Assembly: GCA_001438335.1 (NCBI GenBank)
Contig: LIBV01000011.1
Location: forward strand, 1-16,051
DNA length: 16,051 bases
Direction of reading: 5' to 3'
Source of the DNA: Pelagibacteraceae bacterium BACL5 MAG-120820-bin39
Lineage (GTDB): Bacteria > Pseudomonadota > Alphaproteobacteria > Pelagibacterales > Pelagibacteraceae
Position numbers and translations under genes: made by a program. Of the stretch, positions 7,495 to 13,628 are shown piece by piece (the first letter of the stretch is position 1; each line of letters begins with the position of its first letter). A model generated the notes under the pieces. It saw nothing but the letters and a program-made list of their open reading frames with translations. It made no database searches and was not told the DNA's origin.

Positions 7495-8340
7495 ATGATT
7501 CTAATTGATGGAAAAAAAGCAGCTGCTGATCTTAGAGAAGATTTAAAAAAAGAAGTAGCAGAATTAAAAACTAAATATAATAAAGTTCCTAATTTAACCG
7601 TAATTTTAATTGGAGATATGGCTCCAAGTCAAATTTATGTTCGTAATAAAGAGAAATCTGCTATTGAGGTTGGTTTGAAATCTGAAGTTATTAGATACCC
7701 TAACAGTGTTCAAGAAAAAGTAGTTTTAGAAAAAATAAAAGAACTAAATCAAGATGACAGTGTTTCAGGTATATTGGTGCAACTGCCATTACCAAAGCAT
7801 ATTGATAAACAAAAAGTGATTGAAACAATTGATCCTTCAAAAGATGTGGATGGTTTTCATCCGATGAATGTTGGAAATCTTTCATCAGGTTATGAAAGTT
7901 CGGTACCGTGTACACCTCTTGGATGTTATTTATTAATTAAAAAAATTGAACCTAATTTAAGTGGTAAAAAAGCTGTAGTTGTGGGTAGATCTAATTTAAA
8001 TGGTAAACCGATGACACAACTTCTTCTTAAAGAAAACTGTACCGTAACCATCACTCATTCAAGAACAAAAGATTTAAAAGCGGAGTGTTTAGAGGCAGAT
8101 ATAATTGTAGCTGCAGTTGGTATCCCAGAATTAGTTAAAGGAGATTGGGTTAAAGAAGGAACAATAGTTATTGATGTAGGTATTAATAAAACTGACAAAG
8201 GTATTGTTGGTGATGTTGATTTTGATCAAGTTTCTAAAGTTGCAAAAGCATTAACTCCAGTTCCAGGTGGCGTTGGACCAATGACAATTGCCTGTTTATT
8301 AAAAAATACCATTGATTGTTTTAAACGTTCTCAAAAATAA
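7495..8340 (+). CDS. folD: bifunctional methylenetetrahydrofolate dehydrogenase / methenyltetrahydrofolate cyclohydrolase
   Basis: A 281-residue cytoplasmic enzyme interconverting 5,10-methylene-, methenyl- and 10-formyl-tetrahydrofolate with NADP. Tyr48 and Lys52 in the YVRNK block are the conserved folate-site residues. GILVQLPLPKHI (92-103) and DVDGFHP (117-123) are family signatures, VVGRSNLNGKPM (162-173) is the dinucleotide-binding region and PGGVGPMTIA (257-266) is the C-terminal signature. The length is normal. It is the last gene of the tight hemC-led operon; the next gene is 74 bases away. C1 folate supply is important in SAR11-type cells that oxidise methylated compounds and need glycine or serine, but that connection is general knowledge, not visible here. 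Confidence 0.97.
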   Translation: MILIDGKKAAADLREDLKKEVAELKTKYNKVPNLTVILIGDMAPSQIYVRNKEKSAIEVGLKSEVIRYPNSVQEKVVLEKIKELNQDDSVSGILVQLPLPKHIDKQKVIETIDPSKDVDGFHPMNVGNLSSGYESSVPCTPLGCYLLIKKIEPNLSGKKAVVVGRSNLNGKPMTQLLLKENCTVTITHSRTKDLKAECLEADIIVAAVGIPELVKGDWVKEGTIVIDVGINKTDKGIVGDVDFDQVSKVAKALTPVPGGVGPMTIACLLKNTIDCFKRSQK

Positions 8341-8360
8341 AATTTTTTAAGGTTTTATTG

Positions 8361-8397
8361 TCACAAATATAAATATTTTAATTCAATTTATCTGTGA
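8361..8397. repeat. imperfect inverted repeat between folD and a small membrane protein gene
   Basis: TCACAAATATAAAT (8361-8374) and ATTTATCTGTGA (8386-8397) pair with one mismatch and a two-base bulge around an 11-base spacer. It lies in the only sizeable gap between folD and the following gene. It might be a weak hairpin at the operon end or an operator. It has no following T-run and low GC, so I do not call it a terminator. Confidence 0.25.
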
Positions 8398-8414
8398 TTT
8401 GTTAATCTAGATTT

Positions 8415-8618
8415 ATGAAAAAACCCAAGTATCCATATAGAATTGTAATAATATTACTTATTCTCACAGTTATCCCTATTGGCGCAACCCAGCTAGGTTG
8501 GTATTTTTATAATAAACAAGTTGGATTTGATTATGGGATGATAGCTGGTACTTTTTCAGTTATACTTGCTGGATATTTAATGTATCAAAAAGGTTGGAGA
8601 GATGAGGATGAAGATTAA
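8415..8618 (+). CDS. small two-helix membrane protein, unknown function
   Basis: This 67-residue protein has a basic start (MKKPKYPYR), a hydrophobic segment at about 10-32, a short polar loop (YNKQVGFD), a second hydrophobic segment at about 40-57 and an acidic tail ending EDED. By the positive-inside rule the N-terminus would be cytoplasmic; the two-helix topology would then place the acidic tail in the cytoplasm too. I do not recognise a named family. Its stop is three bases from the start of the SHOCT-domain gene, so the two are probably one transcript, preceded by a 74-base gap after folD. Confidence 0.75.
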   Translation: MKKPKYPYRIVIILLILTVIPIGATQLGWYFYNKQVGFDYGMIAGTFSVILAGYLMYQKGWRDEDED

Positions 8619-8621
8619 TTT

Positions 8622-8876
8622 ATGGAAAAAATAATTTTTTTTGCATTGGTTATTCCAATTTTAATATTTGTTTTTTATATGGGTGGTTCTGCAATTATGA
8701 CTGGCTTTAAAGCAAAAATGCAAAATAAAAATGAAGAAGAAGAAATTGTAGAAGAAAATGAAATTAAAAATCACAATAGCAGTATAAGTGAAGAACTTAC
8801 CAAACTTAATGAGTTAAAGAATAAAGGTGTCTTAACTCAAGAGGAATTTGAAAAGGCGAAAAATAAAATTTTATAA
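8622..8876 (+). CDS. membrane-anchored SHOCT domain protein
   Basis: An 84-residue protein with one N-terminal membrane segment (about 3-27), a very acidic linker (37-47) and, at about 56-83, the sequence ISEELTKLNELKNKGVLTQEEFEKAKNKI. This is a SHOCT (short C-terminal) domain: L-x-x-L-x-x-L-[KR]-x-x-G-x-[IL]-[ST]-x-E-E-F-x-x-x-K. SHOCT domains occur at the C-termini of many unrelated bacterial proteins, often as a small helical hairpin thought to aid oligomerisation. It ends two bases before the stop of the convergent dehydrogenase gene, leaving no space for a terminator. Confidence 0.85.
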   Translation: MEKIIFFALVIPILIFVFYMGGSAIMTGFKAKMQNKNEEEEIVEENEIKNHNSSISEELTKLNELKNKGVLTQEEFEKAKNKIL

Positions 8877-8878
8877 GA

Positions 8879-9940
8879 TTAATTTTTTTCCATTACCCAT
8901 AAACTATCTCCGCTTAAAAAATAAATTTTGCCATTAATAGGATGAACTTTTATATCTCTAATTCTGCCAATTTTATCTTTGAAAATTATTTCCTCTTTAA
9001 TATCTGACAAATTATCAAAATTAAGTTTCCTTAAAGATTGATCTTTAAGTGTTGTAATTAAAGCATAGCCATTCCATTCACTAAACTCATCACCATCATA
9101 AATTGTTATTGCACTTACCGCAATCGAAGGTGTCCAATAATGAACTGCTTTAGTAAACCCAGGCTCCCATTTAGGTCCAATTGGTATACCAGAATAATTT
9201 TTTCCTCCCCATCCTAAAATTTTCCAGCCATAGTTTTCACCTTTCTTAATTTCTCCAAACCAATCCCCACCCATTGCACCATGATTACTGGCATAAATTT
9301 TTTGATCAAAATTAGAGAGGGTTAAACCTTGAGGATTTCGAACTCCCAACTGATAGATTTCTGGTAGCCATTCAGATTTACCCTCAAATTTAGGATTATC
9401 ATTAGGGATACTTCCATCCAAATGGATTCTAATAATTTTACCAATATGGTTGGTAGGATCTTGAGCAATCATTCCACCGCCTCGCTCACCAGATGTAGCA
9501 AATAAATAATCATCCTTAATGGCAAGCCTTGAACCAAAATGATAACCAGATTTTATAGGAGGATTTGCTTGAAATATATTTTCAAAATTTATTTTTATTT
9601 TATTAAATTTACCTTTTGCAATTGAAGTACTGCTTTTACCACCACCTCTATTTTCAGAATAAGATATCCAAACATAATTTTCTTTATAAATGACATCTAA
9701 TAAACCTCCCTGCCCATCTACAATAAAATTAATATTATGTTGAATTTCAGTAATTATATTATTTGATAAATTAATTAATTTTATTTTACCAAATTTTTCT
9801 GTGATTAATAACTCTTCATTATTTATAAAAGTTGATCCCCATGGATTTTCTAAATCTAAAATTTTTACTAATCTAAAATTTTCGGAGTATGCTTTAAAAT
9901 TAAAAAAAAATAAAAAAAGAATAAATAAAAATTTTTTCAC
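8879..9940 (-). CDS. PQQ-dependent sugar dehydrogenase-like protein (Asd/YliI type), secreted
   Basis: I place the start at the GTG at 9940, giving 353 residues. From there the protein begins with a signal peptide (residues 1-19: Lys-Lys, a long hydrophobic stretch, cleavage near AYS). The ATG at 10009 in the same frame would add 23 residues that lie inside the upstream SDR gene and would bury the signal. Six-bladed beta-propeller soluble glucose/aldose dehydrogenase marks follow: VDGQGGLLDV (74-83), GYHFGSRLA with the probable catalytic His134 (132-140), TSGERGGG (149-156), AQDPTNHIGKIIRIHLDGSI (159-178), LGVRNPQGL (198-206), GDWFGEIKKGENYGW (225-239) and a C-terminal GRIRDI. Family members oxidise aldoses in the periplasm with PQQ and calcium; the substrate here is unknown and no PQQ synthesis gene is in view. 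It lies one base after the SDR stop (TAG-A-GTG). Confidence 0.85.
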   Translation of the reverse strand: MKKFLFILFLFFFNFKAYSENFRLVKILDLENPWGSTFINNEELLITEKFGKIKLINLSNNIITEIQHNINFIVDGQGGLLDVIYKENYVWISYSENRGGGKSSTSIAKGKFNKIKINFENIFQANPPIKSGYHFGSRLAIKDDYLFATSGERGGGMIAQDPTNHIGKIIRIHLDGSIPNDNPKFEGKSEWLPEIYQLGVRNPQGLTLSNFDQKIYASNHGAMGGDWFGEIKKGENYGWKILGWGGKNYSGIPIGPKWEPGFTKAVHYWTPSIAVSAITIYDGDEFSEWNGYALITTLKDQSLRKLNFDNLSDIKEEIIFKDKIGRIRDIKVHPINGKIYFLSGDSLWVMEKN

Positions 9941-9941
9941 T

Positions 9942-10652
9942 CTATGATAATTTTGATCGACCCCCATCAACAGCAATAATTTGTCCCGTAATCCAAGAAC
10001 TTTCGTCACTTAATAAAAACTTAGCTAGCGAAGCGGAGTCTTTACCTTCCCCAAGTCTTTTTAATGGGTGAGCTTTAGCTATTCCTTCAGCAAGAACTTT
10101 ATTTTTTAACATTGGTTCAGCAATTTTAGAATTTGTGAGACTTGGAGCAATACAATTAACTCTAATATTAGGAGCAAATTCTGCTGCTAAAGAAACCGTC
10201 AAACCCTCCAATGCTGCTTTAACCGAAGCAATTATAGTATGATTAGTAAACCCTCTTTGTGCTGCAACTGTTGAAAAAAGTACAATAGACCCTTTGTTCT
10301 TTTTTAAACTATCCTGATAACTTTTAATCACTTCTACAGCTGGATAAAAATTTAACTTCATACATTTGTTAAAATCTTCTTCACTCACCATTCTAAAAGG
10401 TTTTAAATCTATAGAACCTACACAATAAGCAATTCCTTTTATCTCATTTACATCATTTTTAATTTTATCAACAAAGCCACTTTCCAAAACATCAGTCACA
10501 GTAGAACTACAATCTAATTGATCTGATAGTTTTTTTACTTCATCATGATTTCTTCCTACTAAATGAATATCATTCCCAGATTTTTCTAGTAGTTCAGCTA
10601 AGCTTGATCCTATTGATCCAGTAGCACCGATAATTAAATATTTTTCTGACAT
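9942..10652 (-). CDS. short-chain dehydrogenase/reductase-like protein lacking the catalytic tyrosine
   Basis: A 236-residue Rossmann-fold protein of the SDR superfamily. GATGSIG (9-15) is the nucleotide-binding glycine motif, N101 and S127 (in LFSTVAA) stand where the catalytic Asn and Ser are expected, and the C-terminal part has NCIAPSLTNS (166-175) and a final SSWITGQIIAVDGG (218-231). The expected YxxxK is changed: the segment is HTIIASVKAA, so Lys145 is kept but residue 141, the tyrosine position, is isoleucine. The protein may therefore be a nucleotide-binding or regulatory SDR, or use another acid. It is divergent from the photolyase-related gene across 27 bp. SDR genes are often seen beside photolyase or cryptochrome genes, so a role near flavin or photoprotection is possible. 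Confidence 0.9.
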   Translation of the reverse strand: MSEKYLIIGATGSIGSSLAELLEKSGNDIHLVGRNHDEVKKLSDQLDCSSTVTDVLESGFVDKIKNDVNEIKGIAYCVGSIDLKPFRMVSEEDFNKCMKLNFYPAVEVIKSYQDSLKKNKGSIVLFSTVAAQRGFTNHTIIASVKAALEGLTVSLAAEFAPNIRVNCIAPSLTNSKIAEPMLKNKVLAEGIAKAHPLKRLGEGKDSASLAKFLLSDESSWITGQIIAVDGGRSKLS

Positions 10653-10679
10653 AAAACTTTATATTCGTTATATTTACTT
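10653..10679. promoter_or_regulatory. 27-bp divergent promoter region, probably giving leaderless transcripts
   Basis: Two genes start back to back with only 27 bases between their start codons. A plus-strand TATATT (10669-10674) lies five bases before the ATG at 10680, and a minus-strand TATAAA (10663-10658) lies five bases before the ATG at 10652. With normal -10 to +1 spacing, both transcripts would begin at or next to the start codon. Any -35 elements would lie inside the opposing coding regions. Confidence 0.35.
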
Positions 10680-12170
10680 ATGAAGTTATTTTTTATACTT
10701 GGCAATCAGTTATTTCCATTAAAATATGTTGATTGCTTCAAAAAGGACCACCTCTTTTTTATGGCTGAAGATCTAGGTTTGTGCACTTATGAAAAACATC
10801 ATAAGCACAAAATTTTATTATTTTTGTCGTCGATGAGATCCTATGCTGATGAACTTTATAAAAACAAATATAATCTTAAATATTATAAAATCGAAGAAAA
10901 AGAATTTAATGATGATTATTTAATAAAAATTAAAAAAGTTATTTCCTCAAACAAGGTAACTGAAATTTCTAGTTTTGAGATAGAAGACAAATTATTTGAA
11001 AAAAAAATATATGATTTTTTAAAAAAAGAAAAAATTATTTGGAATATTATACCGACACCTATGTTTTTAAATTCTAGAGCAGAATTTAAAGATTATTTAA
11101 AAAAATCAAAAAAACCTTTTATGGCAAATTTTTATAAAGAAGTTCGCAGAAAATCAGGAATACTAATGGGCGCAGATCAAAATCCAATAGGGGGTAAATG
11201 GAGTTTTGATGAGGATAATAGAAATAAATTACCCAAAGGAATTAAGGTGCCCAAATTACCAATTATTTTAGAAACATCACATACAAAAAAATTAAAACCA
11301 ATTATTGAGAAGTTATTTAAAAATCACCCCGGAAGTACAAACAATTTTTGGTTTGCTACCAATTATAATGATGTGATTAAACTCACAGACTTTTTCATAA
11401 AAAACAAATTAAATCTTTTTGGAGATTATGAAGACGCTGTTGATCAAGGCAATAATATTTTATTTCATAGTAGTTTAAGTCCTTACATTAACCTAGGTTT
11501 GATTACCCCAGAGCAATTAATAAAAAAAGTTCTAGATTTTCATAAAAAAGAAAAAATCAGACTTAATTCTCTTGAAGGTTATATCCGCCAAGTTATTGGT
11601 TGGAGAGAGTTTATGAGAGGAATTTATCAAAATTTTTCAAAAGAAATGGAAGAAAAAAATTTTTTTAATCACAAAAGAAAAATGAAAAAATCTTGGTATG
11701 AGGGTAACACGGGATTGCCACCATTAGATCATGCAATACAGAATGCTAAAAATTATGGCTGGTCTCATCATATTGAAAGGTTGATGATTTTATCAAATAT
11801 TATGAATTTATGTGAGATTAAACCTGTTATTGTTTACAAATGGTTTATGGAAATGTTCGTAGACTCGTCTGAGTGGGTCATGGTGCCCAATGTATATGGG
11901 ATGGGATTATTTAGTGATGGCGGAATTTTTGCAACCAAACCTTATATTTGTGGATCGAGTTATTTTATGAAAATGATGGATTTTAAAAAAGGAGATTGGT
12001 GTAACACTATGGATGGTTTGTATTGGAGATTTATTGATAAAAACCGATCTTTTTTCTTAAAAAACCCAAGATTATCAATGATGGTAAGAGTTTTTGATAA
12101 AATGAAGTTAGACCGAAAAAAAATGATACTTGCTGAAGCGGAAAAGTTTATAAAAGAGCAGACACTTTAA
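10680..12170 (+). CDS. PhrB-type cryptochrome/photolyase-related protein without iron-sulfur ligands
   Basis: A 496-residue protein of the bacterial (6-4) photolyase/FeS-BCP family (PhrB, CryB). The N-terminal Rossmann antenna domain opens LFFILGNQLFPL (3-14). GGKWSFDEDNRNKLP (171-185) is a family hallmark, and FHSSLSPYINLGLI (262-275), IRQVIGWREFMRGIY (302-316) and GWSHHIERLMILSN (360-373, with the His-His pair of the repair site) define the flavin domain. The family normally holds a 4Fe-4S cluster through four cysteines. Here the first site, before the His-His pair, reads TGLPPL (344-349), so proline stands where cysteine is expected. The CxxC pair and the following loop are missing (MMDFKKGDWCNTMDGLYW, 432-449), leaving only Cys441. 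Loss of the cluster is therefore likely. Expected role: light-driven repair of (6-4) photoproducts, or light signalling. It leads a tight operon, two bases before lrgA. Confidence 0.93.
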   Translation: MKLFFILGNQLFPLKYVDCFKKDHLFFMAEDLGLCTYEKHHKHKILLFLSSMRSYADELYKNKYNLKYYKIEEKEFNDDYLIKIKKVISSNKVTEISSFEIEDKLFEKKIYDFLKKEKIIWNIIPTPMFLNSRAEFKDYLKKSKKPFMANFYKEVRRKSGILMGADQNPIGGKWSFDEDNRNKLPKGIKVPKLPIILETSHTKKLKPIIEKLFKNHPGSTNNFWFATNYNDVIKLTDFFIKNKLNLFGDYEDAVDQGNNILFHSSLSPYINLGLITPEQLIKKVLDFHKKEKIRLNSLEGYIRQVIGWREFMRGIYQNFSKEMEEKNFFNHKRKMKKSWYEGNTGLPPLDHAIQNAKNYGWSHHIERLMILSNIMNLCEIKPVIVYKWFMEMFVDSSEWVMVPNVYGMGLFSDGGIFATKPYICGSSYFMKMMDFKKGDWCNTMDGLYWRFIDKNRSFFLKNPRLSMMVRVFDKMKLDRKKMILAEAEKFIKEQTL

Positions 12171-12171
12171 A

Positions 12172-12552
12172 ATGTTAAGAAGTTTATTTATAATATTTTT
12201 TTTTCAGCTTCTAGGAGAGGCTATCCAAAAATTTTTTGAAATTAATATACCTGGACCAGTTATTGGATTAATACTTTTATTATTGGTTTTTATTTTTTTT
12301 ATAAAAAATGCATCACCATTTAGAAAAATAAAAAAAGAAATTTCAGAAACTAGCCATCAAATCATAAACTATTTATCATTACTATTTGTTCCTATTGGAG
12401 TTGGTGTGGTAATGCACATTAATTATTTAGGTGATAATTTATTTAAAATTTTAGCAATAATAATTATTGGTACTTTGAGCACTTTAGTTTTTGTTGCCTA
12501 CGTAATGGAAAAAATAATTAACTTAGAAAAGAATAATGCTAAAAGAAGATAA
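12172..12552 (+). CDS. lrgA: LrgA/CidA family membrane protein
   Basis: This 126-residue protein has four probable membrane helices (about 4-22, 27-45, 66-82, 90-112). Family marks are IPGPVIGLILL (26-36) and LLFVPIGVGVVMH (70-82). LrgA/CidA proteins are small holin-like membrane proteins that pair with LrgB/CidB. In Staphylococcus they are linked to control of autolysis. In Bacillus a homologous pair carries pyruvate, and the plastid fusion PLGG1 carries glycolate and glycerate. In a small-genome marine heterotroph, a transport role is more likely than lysis control, but that is inference. It starts one base after the photolyase-related gene's stop and overlaps lrgB by 17 bases. Confidence 0.92.
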   Translation: MLRSLFIIFFFQLLGEAIQKFFEINIPGPVIGLILLLLVFIFFIKNASPFRKIKKEISETSHQIINYLSLLFVPIGVGVVMHINYLGDNLFKILAIIIIGTLSTLVFVAYVMEKIINLEKNNAKRR

Positions 12553-13261
12553 ACTTTATAAAATTTGGGTATATCTACAGGCAGAACCATTATTTTGGAT
12601 TACTCTAACTTTAGGAGCTTATCTAGTTGGTGATTACCTTTATAAAAAATCTAAACTTAATCCTCTTGTTAACCCTGTTGCAATAAGTATTTTAATAGTT
12701 TCTTCAGCATTATTGATGTTGGATGTTTCTTATGATCGATATTTTAATGGAGCTAAATTTATTCATTTTATGTTAGGACCAGCAACTGTAGCACTGGCAA
12801 TACCAATATATGAAAAAAAGAATTTAATTTTAAAAGAAATAAAACCAATAATTTTTTCAATATTTTTAGGAATACCGTTTGCAATATTAGTTACTTTCTA
12901 TTTGGCTAAATTTTTTAATCTTAATCAAGATATAATACTAACAATGATCCCAAGAAATGTTACGGCTCCTATAGCCATGGGAATTTCAGAATTAATTGGA
13001 GGCATACCGTCGTTGACAGCTATAATTACAATAATAACTGGGATAATAGGTGCATCTCTTGGAACCTTTGCACTCAACATATTTAAAATTAAAGATATGA
13101 GTGCTAGAGGTTTTGGCTTTGGTTTGGCAAGTCATGGAATTGGAACCGCAAGAGCAATGAGTAAAAATAAAACAGCTGGTGTTTTTGCGGCATTGGCAAT
13201 GGGTTTGAGTGGAATTGCAACTTCAATATTTGTTTTGATTATTATTAAATTTATTTTTTAG
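12536..13261 (+). CDS. lrgB: LrgB/CidB family membrane protein
   Basis: A 241-residue polytopic membrane protein with about seven hydrophobic segments. Family blocks are PLVNPVAISIL (43-53), FMLGPATVALAIPIY (78-92), RNVTAPIAMGISELIGG (140-156) and FGLASHGIGTARAM (195-208). The full LrgB length is present. The gene overlaps the end of lrgA by 17 bases in a different frame, which supports coupled translation and a two-component LrgAB complex in the inner membrane. Related pairs transport small carboxylates such as pyruvate or glycolate, or affect murein hydrolase activity; the sequence alone does not choose between them. Confidence 0.94.
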   Translation: MLKEDKLYKIWVYLQAEPLFWITLTLGAYLVGDYLYKKSKLNPLVNPVAISILIVSSALLMLDVSYDRYFNGAKFIHFMLGPATVALAIPIYEKKNLILKEIKPIIFSIFLGIPFAILVTFYLAKFFNLNQDIILTMIPRNVTAPIAMGISELIGGIPSLTAIITIITGIIGASLGTFALNIFKIKDMSARGFGFGLASHGIGTARAMSKNKTAGVFAALAMGLSGIATSIFVLIIIKFIF

Positions 13262-13264
13262 TTT

Positions 13265-13393
13265 GTGAAAAAAGAAAATCTTCCATCAAAAGTTTGTCCA
13301 GTTTGTAAAAGGTCATTTGTTTGGCGAAAAAAATGGAAGCTTAATTGGGATAGAGTTAAATATTGTTCAAAAAAATGTTCTAAAGGAAATTAA
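13265..13393 (+). CDS. DUF2256 small zinc-ribbon-like protein
   Basis: A 42-residue gene beginning with GTG at 13265 and ending TAA at 13391-13393, three bases after the lrgB stop. The product has VCPVCKRSF (10-18), FVWRKKW (18-24) and RVKYCSKKCSKG (30-41). Cys11, Cys14, Cys34 and Cys38 make a CxxC-x19-CxxxC pattern suited to binding one zinc. The W-R-K-K-W core and the second cysteine pair are the DUF2256 signature. DUF2256 genes are frequently next to photolyase or cryptochrome genes in bacteria, as here, but their function is unknown. It is short enough to be missed by gene callers; the family match and tight spacing make it convincing. Confidence 0.88.
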   Translation: MKKENLPSKVCPVCKRSFVWRKKWKLNWDRVKYCSKKCSKGN

Positions 13394-13406
13394 ATTTTAA
13401 AATTAA

Positions 13407-13628
13407 ATGAATAATAAAATTTTTGAATGGGCTGGAGTAATTACAGCAATAATGTATTCATTATTTGTAGCATTAAATATTGGAATAGAGTTTTTTGGTT
13501 TTTGTTTATTGCTTATATCTGCAATATTAATTGGAATTTGGGCATATAGGGGAGGTCATAAAGGAATTTTATTACTACAATTTTTTTATGCAACTGCTGG
13601 AATTATTGGGATGATAAGATGGTTTTAA
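13407..13628 (+). CDS. small three-helix membrane protein, unknown function
   Basis: A 73-residue protein with three hydrophobic segments (about 7-24, 28-46, 53-70) and short basic or polar links, notably WAYRGGHKG (45-53), ending IRWF. The spacing of three short helices and the late GGxxG...LQ...Y block recall half-sized PQ-loop or PnuC-like membrane proteins, but the resemblance is weak and no substrate can be proposed. It is the last gene of the plus-strand photolyase/lrgAB operon, 13 bases after DUF2256. Its TAA stop shares bases 13626-13627 with the stop of the convergent photolyase-like gene. Confidence 0.7.
   Translation: MNNKIFEWAGVITAIMYSLFVALNIGIEFFGFCLLLISAILIGIWAYRGGHKGILLLQFFYATAGIIGMIRWF

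Noticed and set aside
7700..7915. Minus-strand frame inside folD
   Set aside because: It is antisense to conserved FolD motifs with no supporting feature.
8341..8414. Possible intrinsic terminator after folD
   Set aside because: The inverted repeat there is AT-rich, imperfect and not followed by a T-run, so I kept it only as a weak repeat.
13394..13406. ATTTTAAAAT palindrome between DUF2256 and the small membrane protein
   Set aside because: Short AT-only palindromes are expected often at this base composition, and the gap is only 13 bases.
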